Shown: piece after piece, positions 1 to 5,922 of the stretch | How the letters are laid out: each line of letters begins with the position of its first letter | Position numbering within the stretch: position 1 is the first letter of the stretch | Notes under the pieces: generated by a model | Databases searched by the model: none | What the model was told of the DNA's origin: nothing | The model's input: the letters and a program-made list of their open reading frames with translations, nothing else | Source: Kiritimatiellia bacterium | GTDB taxonomy: Bacteria > Verrucomicrobiota > Kiritimatiellia > RFP12 > UBA1067 | DNA length: 8,001 nt | NCBI GenBank assembly: GCA_017521065.1 | Contig: JAFXEA010000465.1 | Span: 1 to 8,001 of the forward strand | Direction: 5' to 3' | Made by a program: the position numbers and the translations under genes

Positions 1-390
1 ATCCATGTGGACCAGCTTGTAGTCGCCGTTCGAGTCACGCTCGCAGATGGGCAGCTGGCAGGTGGTGATGAACACACGCATGGCGTGACGGTTGATGAGC
101 AGACCGTAGGTATCCTCGGGGCCAACGGCATCGTTACCGTCATCCAGATACAGACCTGCGGTGATCTCAGTCAGAGCCTCGATCGTCCACTCGTTCTCTC
201 GAACCATCTCGTACAGATCGCCCACATGGTAATCCTCAGCCATCTTTCTGTTGAAGAATACGGCGTAAAGGCCCTCCCACATGGTCAGCGACAGGTCGCC
301 CGTGGTAATGAACAGCTTGTCGTGAACCGTGCAGTTCTCGACGAAGGACGCCGACCACCAGGGTGCCTCAAGGTTGATGCTGTCCAGCGA
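1..390 (-). CDS. Extracellular solute-binding protein (ABC importer, family 1), internal fragment
   Basis: The minus strand is open from about base 390 to base 1 and codes for about 130 residues with no stop before the window edge. The reading contains EAPWW, then FITTGDLSL, FFNRKMAEDY, a NEWTIEAL stretch, and an EF-hand-like loop (DDGNDAVGPEDTYG). This order is typical of family 1 sugar-type solute-binding lipoproteins of Clostridia, which capture an oligosaccharide outside the membrane and pass it to an ABC permease. The protein normally has over 400 residues; here the signal peptide and first part are absent because the homology stops abruptly at about 390, and the C-terminal part lies beyond base 1. 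An in-frame TGA lies at 449-451 and no plausible start lies between. Leucine codons are mostly CTG (11 of 14) and glycine codons are only GGC/GGT, unlike the ATPase gene further right, where CTT is commonest. The fragment may come from a different organism. The family call is firm; the substrate is unknown. Confidence 0.8.
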
Positions 391-397
391 GTCGGGA
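385..397. other. Breakpoint joining two unrelated truncated genes
   Basis: Left of about 390 the only protein homology is a minus-strand solute-binding protein; right of about 391 it is a plus-strand LUD protein. Each gene loses its N-terminal part at this same place, so the two 5' ends meet head to head with no intergenic DNA, promoter or ribosome site between them. No inverted repeat, transposase or target duplication is visible around the point. This is most simply an assembly chimera, or else a deletion or inversion breakpoint in a real genome. Confidence 0.65.
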
Positions 398-837
398 TGG
401 GCGGTTCCGTCACAATGAAGGAGCTTGGTGTTACGGAGCGTCTGAACGCATCAGGGAAGCTGCAGACACGCGGTGCTGACTGCGATCTGTTCCTGCTCAG
501 CGCGAACGCCATAACGGAAGACGGGCGCATCGTCAACATAGACGGTAACGGCAACCGTGTCGCAGCGTCTGTTTCCGGTCCCGGTAAGGTCGTATATGCC
601 ATCGGGCGCAACAAGATTGTGCGCGGTGGTATCGACGCGGCAATCGCCCGCATCAAGGAGAAGGCGTGTCCGCCGAACTGCATACGTCTGGGGAAAAAGA
701 CTCCGTGCGCCGAGACTGGGAAATGTGCGGACTGCGATTCGCCCGACCGTATCTGCAAGGTGACCGCCATTTTCGACCGCCGTCCTACCGGCACGCCGAC
801 CACGGTGTATGTGGTGAATGCGGATCTTGGCTACTGA
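391..837 (+). CDS. LUD-domain (lactate-utilisation-like) protein, 5' part missing
   Basis: The last 148 codons of this frame are a clear LUD-domain protein (DUF162/YkgG-like, related to LutB/LutC). Seen directly: GGSVTMKELG at the left end, SANAITEDG followed by NIDGNGNRVAA, GRNKIV, and the cysteine-rich signature TPCAETGKCADCDSP with RIC, ending in DLGY before TGA. Stand-alone members are usually a little over 200 residues, so roughly the first 50 are absent, and the stretch between MKELG and SANAI also looks shorter than usual. The frame stays open leftwards to an ATG at 7, but those residues are only the antisense of the solute-binding fragment and resemble no LUD N-terminus. An automatic 276-residue gene call from base 7 would therefore be chimeric. 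ATG codons at 397 and 415 fall inside the conserved domain and are unlikely to be native starts. The role of stand-alone LUD proteins is poorly defined; relatives act in lactate oxidation. The deaminase gene begins 10 bases downstream, suggesting co-transcription. Confidence 0.78.
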   Translation, partial: VGMGGSVTMKELGVTERLNASGKLQTRGADCDLFLLSANAITEDGRIVNIDGNGNRVAASVSGPGKVVYAIGRNKIVRGGIDAAIARIKEKACPPNCIRLGKKTPCAETGKCADCDSPDRICKVTAIFDRRPTGTPTTVYVVNADLGY

Positions 838-847
838 GATGTCCGGG

Positions 848-2095
848 ATGAACAGTCTGCTTCTCAAGAATTGCCGGATCCTTCTGCCCGACCATTCGGT
901 TGTGGAAGGGAGCCTTCTTGTCGAGAACGGAAAGATAGCCGCGATCGGCAAGATGCCCGAAGGGCTTCAGGTCTCAGAGACGAAAGACCTTCGCGGCGCA
1001 TTGGTCATGCCGGGTCTTGTGAACGCGCATGGCCATACGGCGATGACGCTTGTCAGGGGTCTTGGCGGTGGACTGCCGTTGAAGCGTTGGCTTGAGGAGG
1101 CCATATTCCCCGTGGAGGCGAAGATGTCACCGGCGGACATCGAGGCCGGAGTCACATGGGGCGTGATGGAGATGCTCGCAGGCGGCACGACATGCGTTGC
1201 CGACATGTACGACTTCCCGGACACGGGAGGGCAGGCTTTCGAGAATGCCGGATTCAAGGCGAACATCTGCCGCGTAGGGCTGAACTTCGTGGAAGGGCGG
1301 CTTGACGATTGCGTGAACTTCACGCGCAGGTGGAACTCCGCCGCCCATGCTGGAGTTGTCGCGGATGTGTGCATCCATTCGGAATACCTTACGGACGCGG
1401 GATTCTGCCGTGAGCTTGCCACCGCAAACCGCGAACTGGGCCGCCCGCTCCACGTCCATGTGTCCGAAACGCGTCGTGAACACGATGAATGCATTGCCCG
1501 TCACGGCAAGACTCCCATCGCGTATCTTGCTGACACCGGCATCCTGGAGCACGGCGCGTATGCTGCCCATTGCGTGTGGGCTACGGATGACGATTTCCGC
1601 ATCATGCGCGAATGCGGCGTTACACTTGTGCACAACCCCTCGAGCAACATGAAGCTGGGAAGCGGATTCGCCCGGATTGCCGCCGCCAAGGCCGCCGGGG
1701 TCAACATCGCTCTCGGAACGGACGGATGCGCGTCAAACGACAACCTCAACATGTTCGAGGAGATGCACCTTGCCGCGCTTATCCACAAGGGGCTAGCGCA
1801 AGATCCGATGGTGCTTCAGGCGGGTGACGTGCTGGACATGGCCACTGTCAATGCCGCACGTGCGATCGGGCGCACGGATACGGGTATGATAGAGGTCGGC
1901 AAGCGTGCCGATCTTTGCGTGATAGACATGGATCGCCCCCACCTCACACCTGCGCTCGATATCCCGAATCTTCTTGCGTACAGCGCGCAGGCATCAGATG
2001 TCGTGATGACAATCGTTGACGGAAACATCCTCTACGACCAAGGAGAGTTCGTGTCTATATATGCCGAAAAGGCGAAGTACGAATTCCTCTCCGCC
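848..2095 (+). other. mtaD: Deaminase portion (amidohydrolase, MtaD-like) of the fused frame
   Basis: This is the enzyme half of the fused frame. It starts with the short beta-sandwich segment typical of amidohydrolases (MNSLLLKNCRILLPD) and then the barrel with zinc or iron ligands HxH, His, His and Asp. It ends with the second sandwich part (VDGNILYDQGEF) and a terminal helix (AEKAKYEFLSAVKRL). The HVHVSET and GTDGCASN motifs favour MTA/SAH or 5'-deoxyadenosine deaminases over cytosine or guanine deaminases. The likely role is nucleoside salvage or detoxification of SAM by-products. Exact substrate choice cannot be read from sequence, and chlorohydrolase-type relatives share the same motifs. 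Confidence 0.8.
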
Positions 2096-3721
2096 GTCAA
2101 GAGACTTTTCAAGCTGTTGGTGCTGTGTGTAGGAGCAATGCTTTTCGCCTTGACTGGTTGCATGACGCCTGAGAAGGCGGAGGAGAGTGCGGATAAGACA
2201 GCCGAACAGCTCACCATCGCAGCATGGGAAAAGGCGATGGGCGTCACGAACATATTCGGAATCGCATACGGAGGCGATCCCATTGCCCCGCTCGTGCCGG
2301 ATACGAACGGAGTCGTGCGGCTTTCCCTCGATGATGCGCTTCGCGTTGGAGCGAGGAACAACCGCCAGTTCCGTACGCACAAGGAGACTGTGTTCATCCG
2401 TGCCCTTGCGCTTGACTCCGAGGAATACGCATTCTCCACAACGTTTTCGGGGATGATACTCGGCGCGCTTTCGGGTGATCCCGAAATCGTGAAGGAGTCC
2501 GCCAAGGCTGGAGGTGATCCGAATCTTGTCAGACGCAAGTTCGAGCAGGGCGCGGTGATGACCGGCAACGCTGCCGTCGATATCGCGAAGATGATCCGCG
2601 ACGACTGGCACAGTTTCGCCTGGACAGGTGACATAACAATGTCCATTCCGCTAATGCGCGGTGCAGGGCGCGACATAGTGCGCGAACCTCTCACCCAGGC
2701 GGAACGCAATCTCGTGTACTCGATCTGGACGTTCGAGCGTTACCGCCAGACGTTTGCGCTTTCTCTCGCCAAGGCGTACTTCAATGTCCTCAAATACTAC
2801 CAGAACCATTTGAACTCAGGCGACAACGTGAAGCGTCTCGAGCAGAACTATTCGCGTGCTGAGATGATGTTCGAGGCGGGGCGCATGGATCGCATCCAGA
2901 CCGACCAGGCGAAGACGGATCTTCTCAACGCCCGGCAGACGATGATCACCACAAAGCAAAGCTATCAGGATGCGCTTGACAATTTCAAGATTACGCTCGG
3001 TTTGCCGCCGGAGACCCCTGTGGAACTCCGTTCGGAGGAACTCCGCGCCCTAGAAGAGCGCATGGAGAAGCTTGCCGCCGCTACGGAGGATGCGCTTGCC
3101 GACTATCCGATGGAGTCTGAAGCCCTTGCCGATGCCGTTGTGCGCCGCCGCGATCTGGCGGTTGTGCGCGGGGAGACGGAGGATGCGGTTCGTCAGGTGA
3201 AGATCAAGGCCGATGCGCTCCGTGCCGATCTTACGGTTGAAGGCGGGGCTGCGTACAATGGCAATCGTCGATATCACGATTCTGACACGAACGATTCCGT
3301 GTACGACTCCACCGAAACGGAGGCCAAGATCAAGTTCTCCATGCCGTGGGACCGTCGTCGTGAACGCAACCAGTACCGTCAGGCGCTCGTTGCGCGAGAT
3401 CGCGCCGAGCGTGACTATGTCGAAAGCGAGGACGGGGTCAAGAATGAGGTTCGGGCAGGATATCGTGATCTTGTGGCGATGCGTGCGCTGTACGGCAACA
3501 AGGTTGAGGCGTACAGGACAGCCTGCATGCGTGTCGAGGCGAATGACCTGTTCATGCAGTCCGGCCGCAGCTCCATGCGTGACATACTTGAAGCCGAATC
3601 GGCGCTTCTGTCCGCCCGCAATGCGCTCTGCTCCGCCGTCATCGACTGGTGGACGAGTGATCTCGAGCTCCGCTGTGCGACCGGTGGACTTGAGATCAAC
3701 CGAGATGGTACGTGGAGATGA
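848..3721 (+). CDS. SAH/MTA deaminase-like amidohydrolase fused in frame to TolC-family lipoprotein
   Basis: This single open frame codes for 957 residues from ATG 848 to TGA 3719-3721. Residues 1 to about 416 are an amidohydrolase of the MtaD/TrzN type, which removes the adenine amino group of S-adenosylhomocysteine, 5'-methylthioadenosine or related nucleosides in the cytoplasm. All expected metal-site elements are present: HGH at 61-63, HVHVSET with histidines 202 and 204, histidine 241 in AAHCVW, and aspartate 292 in GTDG. Family length is usually about 420-440, so the enzyme looks complete to its final helix. Residues from about 417 onward are a separate protein, a TolC-like outer-membrane factor that begins with its own lipoprotein signal. 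No stop codon and no ATG with a full signal peptide separate them. ATG 848 gives the usual family N-terminus; ATG 839 is an in-frame alternative. A working single polypeptide is doubtful because the halves belong in different compartments. The frame may reflect a small in-frame deletion, a sequence error, or internal initiation. Confidence 0.85.
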   Translation: MNSLLLKNCRILLPDHSVVEGSLLVENGKIAAIGKMPEGLQVSETKDLRGALVMPGLVNAHGHTAMTLVRGLGGGLPLKRWLEEAIFPVEAKMSPADIEAGVTWGVMEMLAGGTTCVADMYDFPDTGGQAFENAGFKANICRVGLNFVEGRLDDCVNFTRRWNSAAHAGVVADVCIHSEYLTDAGFCRELATANRELGRPLHVHVSETRREHDECIARHGKTPIAYLADTGILEHGAYAAHCVWATDDDFRIMRECGVTLVHNPSSNMKLGSGFARIAAAKAAGVNIALGTDGCASNDNLNMFEEMHLAALIHKGLAQDPMVLQAGDVLDMATVNAARAIGRTDTGMIEVGKRADLCVIDMDRPHLTPALDIPNLLAYSAQASDVVMTIVDGNILYDQGEFVSIYAEKAKYEFLSAVKRLFKLLVLCVGAMLFALTGCMTPEKAEESADKTAEQLTIAAWEKAMGVTNIFGIAYGGDPIAPLVPDTNGVVRLSLDDALRVGARNNRQFRTHKETVFIRALALDSEEYAFSTTFSGMILGALSGDPEIVKESAKAGGDPNLVRRKFEQGAVMTGNAAVDIAKMIRDDWHSFAWTGDITMSIPLMRGAGRDIVREPLTQAERNLVYSIWTFERYRQTFALSLAKAYFNVLKYYQNHLNSGDNVKRLEQNYSRAEMMFEAGRMDRIQTDQAKTDLLNARQTMITTKQSYQDALDNFKITLGLPPETPVELRSEELRALEERMEKLAAATEDALADYPMESEALADAVVRRRDLAVVRGETEDAVRQVKIKADALRADLTVEGGAAYNGNRRYHDSDTNDSVYDSTETEAKIKFSMPWDRRRERNQYRQALVARDRAERDYVESEDGVKNEVRAGYRDLVAMRALYGNKVEAYRTACMRVEANDLFMQSGRSSMRDILEAESALLSARNALCSAVIDWWTSDLELRCATGGLEINRDGTWR
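2096..2161 (+). other. Lipoprotein signal peptide lying inside a longer frame, with GTC where a start is expected
   Basis: Codons from 2099 read K-R-L-F-K, then a hydrophobic run of about 15 residues, then the lipobox LTGC with cysteine at 2159-2161. This is a textbook lipoprotein signal peptide. Its first codon would normally be ATG, but the codon before the lysine is GTC (2096-2098), which is not a start codon. The nearest purine-rich site, AGGAG at 2131-2135, sits only two bases before ATG 2138 and would give just seven residues before the cysteine. As sequenced, the signal is reachable only by reading through the deaminase or by atypical initiation. Confidence 0.7.
2096..3721 (+). other. 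TolC-family outer-membrane efflux lipoprotein portion of the fused frame
   Basis: About 541 codons form an outer-membrane efflux protein. A signal-like stretch (KRLFK, then a hydrophobic run, then LTGC) is followed by the OEP-type segment LSLDDALRVGARNNRQF. Long amphipathic helices follow, around FALSLAKAYFNVLKYYQN and RAEMMFEAGRMDRIQTDQAKTDL, and a second repeat includes DGVKNEVRAGYRDLVA and ends in SALLSARNALCSAVIDWW. TolC proteins trimerise into an outer-membrane barrel with a periplasmic helical tunnel and pass substrates from an adaptor-transporter pair to the outside. Here the adaptor gene starts 25 bases downstream, so this is very probably the duct of that exporter. The first repeat carries extra sequence (about 2450-2640) before the tunnel helices. 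No normal start codon is available for a stand-alone protein: TTG 2117, GTG 2120 and ATG 2138 all cut into the signal peptide. Confidence 0.8.
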
Positions 3722-3732
3722 CAATTCAATCT

Positions 3733-3737
3733 AAAGG
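3733..3737 (+). promoter_or_regulatory. Ribosome binding site of the adaptor gene
   Basis: AAAGG lies 9 bases before ATG 3747, in the only A/T-rich gap of the plus-strand cluster (3722-3746). It supports this start for the HlyD-like protein and independent re-initiation after the TolC stop. The gap is too short to show a convincing promoter. Confidence 0.55.
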
Positions 3738-3746
3738 TTAAAAGAC

Positions 3747-5246
3747 ATGTTAAAGAAGAAATGGTTTTGGATGGTGGTTGCGGCGCTTGTCGCCGTAGCG
3801 GTGGCGGCGTGGTTTTTCGGTGGCGGTGACGGCACGGACGAGACGACTCCCGTGTTCACGGTCGCGGAAGGTCCGCTCACGATCGGAATCACGGCGTCAG
3901 GTTCTGTGCAGAGCCGAGACAAGGTTGTGCTCAGAAGCGAGCTTGAAGGGCGCAATACGATCCTTTGGGTCGTTGAGGACGGCGTGAGCGTGAAGACGGG
4001 CGATCTGCTTGTCGAGTTCGATGCCGCGGCGCTTGTTGAGAAGCGCAACGACCAGGAAATCACCGCGAACACGGCGCACGGAAACCTCATCATCGCAGAG
4101 GAGCGCCTTGAGGTCACCAAGGGCGAGTGCGAAGGCAACCTTCTTGAAAGGGAGGTTACACTCGACCTTGCCAAGATGGCCTTGGAGAAGTACGAGAAGG
4201 GCGACTTTCCAGAAGAGAAACGTCAGCGTGAGGCGGATATCGCCCTTGCGGACGAGGAACTTCAGCGAGCCGCCGAAAAGCTGGACTGGAGCCGCAAGCT
4301 CGCGAAGGAGGGATTCCTTACCCGCACGGAGCTTCAGGCGGACGAGCTGGCGCTTCGCCGCAAGCAGATCGACCTGGAGATGGCAAAGACGAAGATGAAC
4401 GTCCTCACCAACTACACGGTGCACCAACAGCGGGCGACACTTCAGTCGGATGTCCGCAAGGCCACGCGAGCCGTCACGCGCACGCAGTGGCAGAACAAGT
4501 CCCAGATTCGTCAGGGCGAGACGGAGATCGTCCAGCGTAGCCGTGAATACTATCGCGCCACGAACCGTCTGGCGGAGTTGAATTTCCAGATATCGAAATC
4601 CAAGATCTACGCCCCCACGAACGGGATCGTGCTCTATTCATCGACCGCGAAGCGCCGCTGGTGGGAAAATCCGCTTGCAGCAGGCGAGTCTGCGGTGCAG
4701 CGGCAGGAGCTCATCTACATTCCGCTTGATGAGGGCATGATAATCGAGATCATGGTTCCGGAGGCGTCGCTCAATAAGCTTGAGGCAGGGATGGCGGCAA
4801 GCGTCAAGGTCGATGCGTTTCCGGATCAGGTGTTCAACGGCAAGCTTTCGAAGATCGGCATTCTTCCCGATGCGCAGTCAACCCGTCTCAATCCCGATCT
4901 TAAGATGTTCAAGTGCGAGCTTGAATGTGATTTCCGTGACGCAGTGGTGCGTCCCGGCATGAGCTGCGACATCGAACTGGTCAAGGAGACGTACGCCAAG
5001 GCCGTTTACTGTCCGATCCAGTGCGTAGTGCGCATGGACGGAGATGCGTATGTGTACGTGCAGGACGGCTCGGCGTGGGTTCCTCGCAAGGTAGAGGTTG
5101 GACTGGACAACAATCGCATGATTCACATCCTCAAGGGCGTGGAGCCCGGCGAGGTCATCATGACCGCTCCGCCTGTGCAGGAGGAGAAGGAAGAGGAAGA
5201 AAAGGACGGGAAGAAGAGCGATGACAGAGGAAGTGGTAGTACTTAA
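3747..5246 (+). CDS. HlyD/MacA-like periplasmic adaptor (membrane-fusion protein)
   Basis: This 499-residue protein is the adaptor that bridges an inner-membrane transporter and a TolC duct. Residues 1-5 are MLKKK, and about 6-25 form one transmembrane anchor, placing the rest in the periplasm. Residues about 42-92 are the first half of a lipoyl-like domain (SGSVQSRDKVVLRSELEG, then EDGVSVKTGDLLVEFD). Residues about 98-285 form a long charged helical hairpin, the part that docks to TolC. Residues 287-299 (IYAPTNGIVLYSS) close the lipoyl domain, about 330-413 form the beta-barrel (ending VRPGMSCDIEL), and about 414-475 form the membrane-proximal domain. A highly charged tail of Glu and Lys (478-495) follows and is not part of the family fold. 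The hairpin is longer than in E. coli MacA. The last 26 bases overlap the ATPase start, indicating translational coupling. The cargo cannot be told from the sequence. Confidence 0.9.
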   Translation: MLKKKWFWMVVAALVAVAVAAWFFGGGDGTDETTPVFTVAEGPLTIGITASGSVQSRDKVVLRSELEGRNTILWVVEDGVSVKTGDLLVEFDAAALVEKRNDQEITANTAHGNLIIAEERLEVTKGECEGNLLEREVTLDLAKMALEKYEKGDFPEEKRQREADIALADEELQRAAEKLDWSRKLAKEGFLTRTELQADELALRRKQIDLEMAKTKMNVLTNYTVHQQRATLQSDVRKATRAVTRTQWQNKSQIRQGETEIVQRSREYYRATNRLAELNFQISKSKIYAPTNGIVLYSSTAKRRWWENPLAAGESAVQRQELIYIPLDEGMIIEIMVPEASLNKLEAGMAASVKVDAFPDQVFNGKLSKIGILPDAQSTRLNPDLKMFKCELECDFRDAVVRPGMSCDIELVKETYAKAVYCPIQCVVRMDGDAYVYVQDGSAWVPRKVEVGLDNNRMIHILKGVEPGEVIMTAPPVQEEKEEEEKDGKKSDDRGSGST

Positions 5247-5904
5247 AGATGTCCGCCGGCACTATACTGTCGGCGGAGAGACCGTTAAGGCCCTGGATGG
5301 TGTATCCTTTACGATACGCAAGGGGCAGTATGTCGCAATAATGGGTCCTTCCGGTTCCGGCAAGTCGACGCTTCTGAACATACTTGGATGCCTTGACCGT
5401 CCCACTTCGGGATCGTACCATCTCAACGGCACGGATGTGTCGAACATGAGCGACAATGCGCTTTCCGACCATCGTCTGAAGAACCTCGGCTTCGTGTTCC
5501 AGAGCTTCCATCTGATTCCGCAGCTTACGGTTCTCGACAACATCGAGATGCCGATGTTCTATCTCGGAGTTCCCAAGGCGGAGCGCACGCGCAGGGCGAA
5601 GGAACTTGCGGAGCGTGTGGAGATCGACCACCGTCTGATGCATCTTCCTTCGGAGCTTTCCGGCGGACAGCGCCAGCGTGTCGCCGTGGCGCGTGCGCTT
5701 GCGAACGATCCTGCGGTTCTCCTGGCAGATGAGCCTACGGGCAACCTCGATTCGAAGACGTCCGTACAGATCATGGGGCTTTTCCAGGAGCTGTACGAGC
5801 AGGGGAAGACGGTTATCGTCGTCACCCACGAACCTGACATCGACGCATACGCCAAGAGCCATATCGTGGTCAAGGATGGCCGCATTCTCAAATACGAAGT
5901 TTAA
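5221..5904 (+). CDS. ABC transporter ATPase, MacB/LolD type
   Basis: This 227-residue protein is a complete nucleotide-binding subunit of the MacB/LolD/FtsE class. It shows Walker A GPSGSGKST (residues 42-50), a Q-loop in FQSFHL, the signature LSGGQ (146-150) within LSGGQRQRVA, Walker B LLADEPTG with aspartate 170 and glutamate 171, and the switch histidine 203 in VTHE. These enzymes use ATP on the cytoplasmic face to drive a permease with a large periplasmic domain; in MacAB-TolC systems this pushes peptides, toxins or lipids through the TolC duct. The start at 5221 overlaps the adaptor gene by 26 bases and has a purine-rich stretch (GGGAAGAAG) just upstream. A strong hairpin spans codons 11-19. 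No permease domain is fused to it and no permease gene follows; recD2 begins 18 bases later. LolD is an alternative name by motif alone, but the linked adaptor and TolC favour the MacB type. Confidence 0.92.
   Translation: MTEEVVVLKDVRRHYTVGGETVKALDGVSFTIRKGQYVAIMGPSGSGKSTLLNILGCLDRPTSGSYHLNGTDVSNMSDNALSDHRLKNLGFVFQSFHLIPQLTVLDNIEMPMFYLGVPKAERTRRAKELAERVEIDHRLMHLPSELSGGQRQRVAVARALANDPAVLLADEPTGNLDSKTSVQIMGLFQELYEQGKTVIVVTHEPDIDAYAKSHIVVKDGRILKYEV
5252..5277 (+). promoter_or_regulatory. Strong hairpin at the start of the ATPase gene
   Basis: The arms TCCGCCGGCA (5252-5261) and TGTCGGCGGA (5268-5277) pair over ten positions with one G-U pair and a 6-base loop. The hairpin starts five bases after the adaptor stop codon and covers ATPase codons 11-19. 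No run of T follows, so it is not an intrinsic terminator. It could protect the transcript or slow ribosomes between adaptor and ATPase, or it may simply result from the coding sequence. Confidence 0.35.
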
Positions 5905-5922
5905 ATCTCAGAAACATGCGGT

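Noticed and set aside
7..390. Plus-strand open frame reading into the LUD protein from ATG 7
   Set aside because: The residues show no LUD N-terminal features, while the opposite strand gives a clear solute-binding protein over the same bases. It is an antisense shadow.
451..951. Minus-strand 166-codon frame
   Set aside because: It is antisense to the recognisable LUD and deaminase coding sequence and has no family-like motifs.
2138..2140. ATG 2138 as the start of a separate TolC protein, helped by AGGAG at 2131
   Set aside because: The spacing is only two bases, and the product would have seven residues before the lipobox cysteine, too few for a signal peptide.
2032..2709. Minus-strand 225-codon frame opposite the fusion region
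   Set aside because: Its sequence is serine/arginine-rich shadow coding, and the plus strand carries clear deaminase and TolC homology here.
3050..3724. Minus-strand 224-codon frame opposite the TolC end
   Set aside because: It mirrors the plus-strand TolC helices and has no start context or domain.
5252..5277. Intrinsic terminator between adaptor and ATPase
   Set aside because: The stem is strong but no T-run follows, and it lies inside the ATPase coding sequence.
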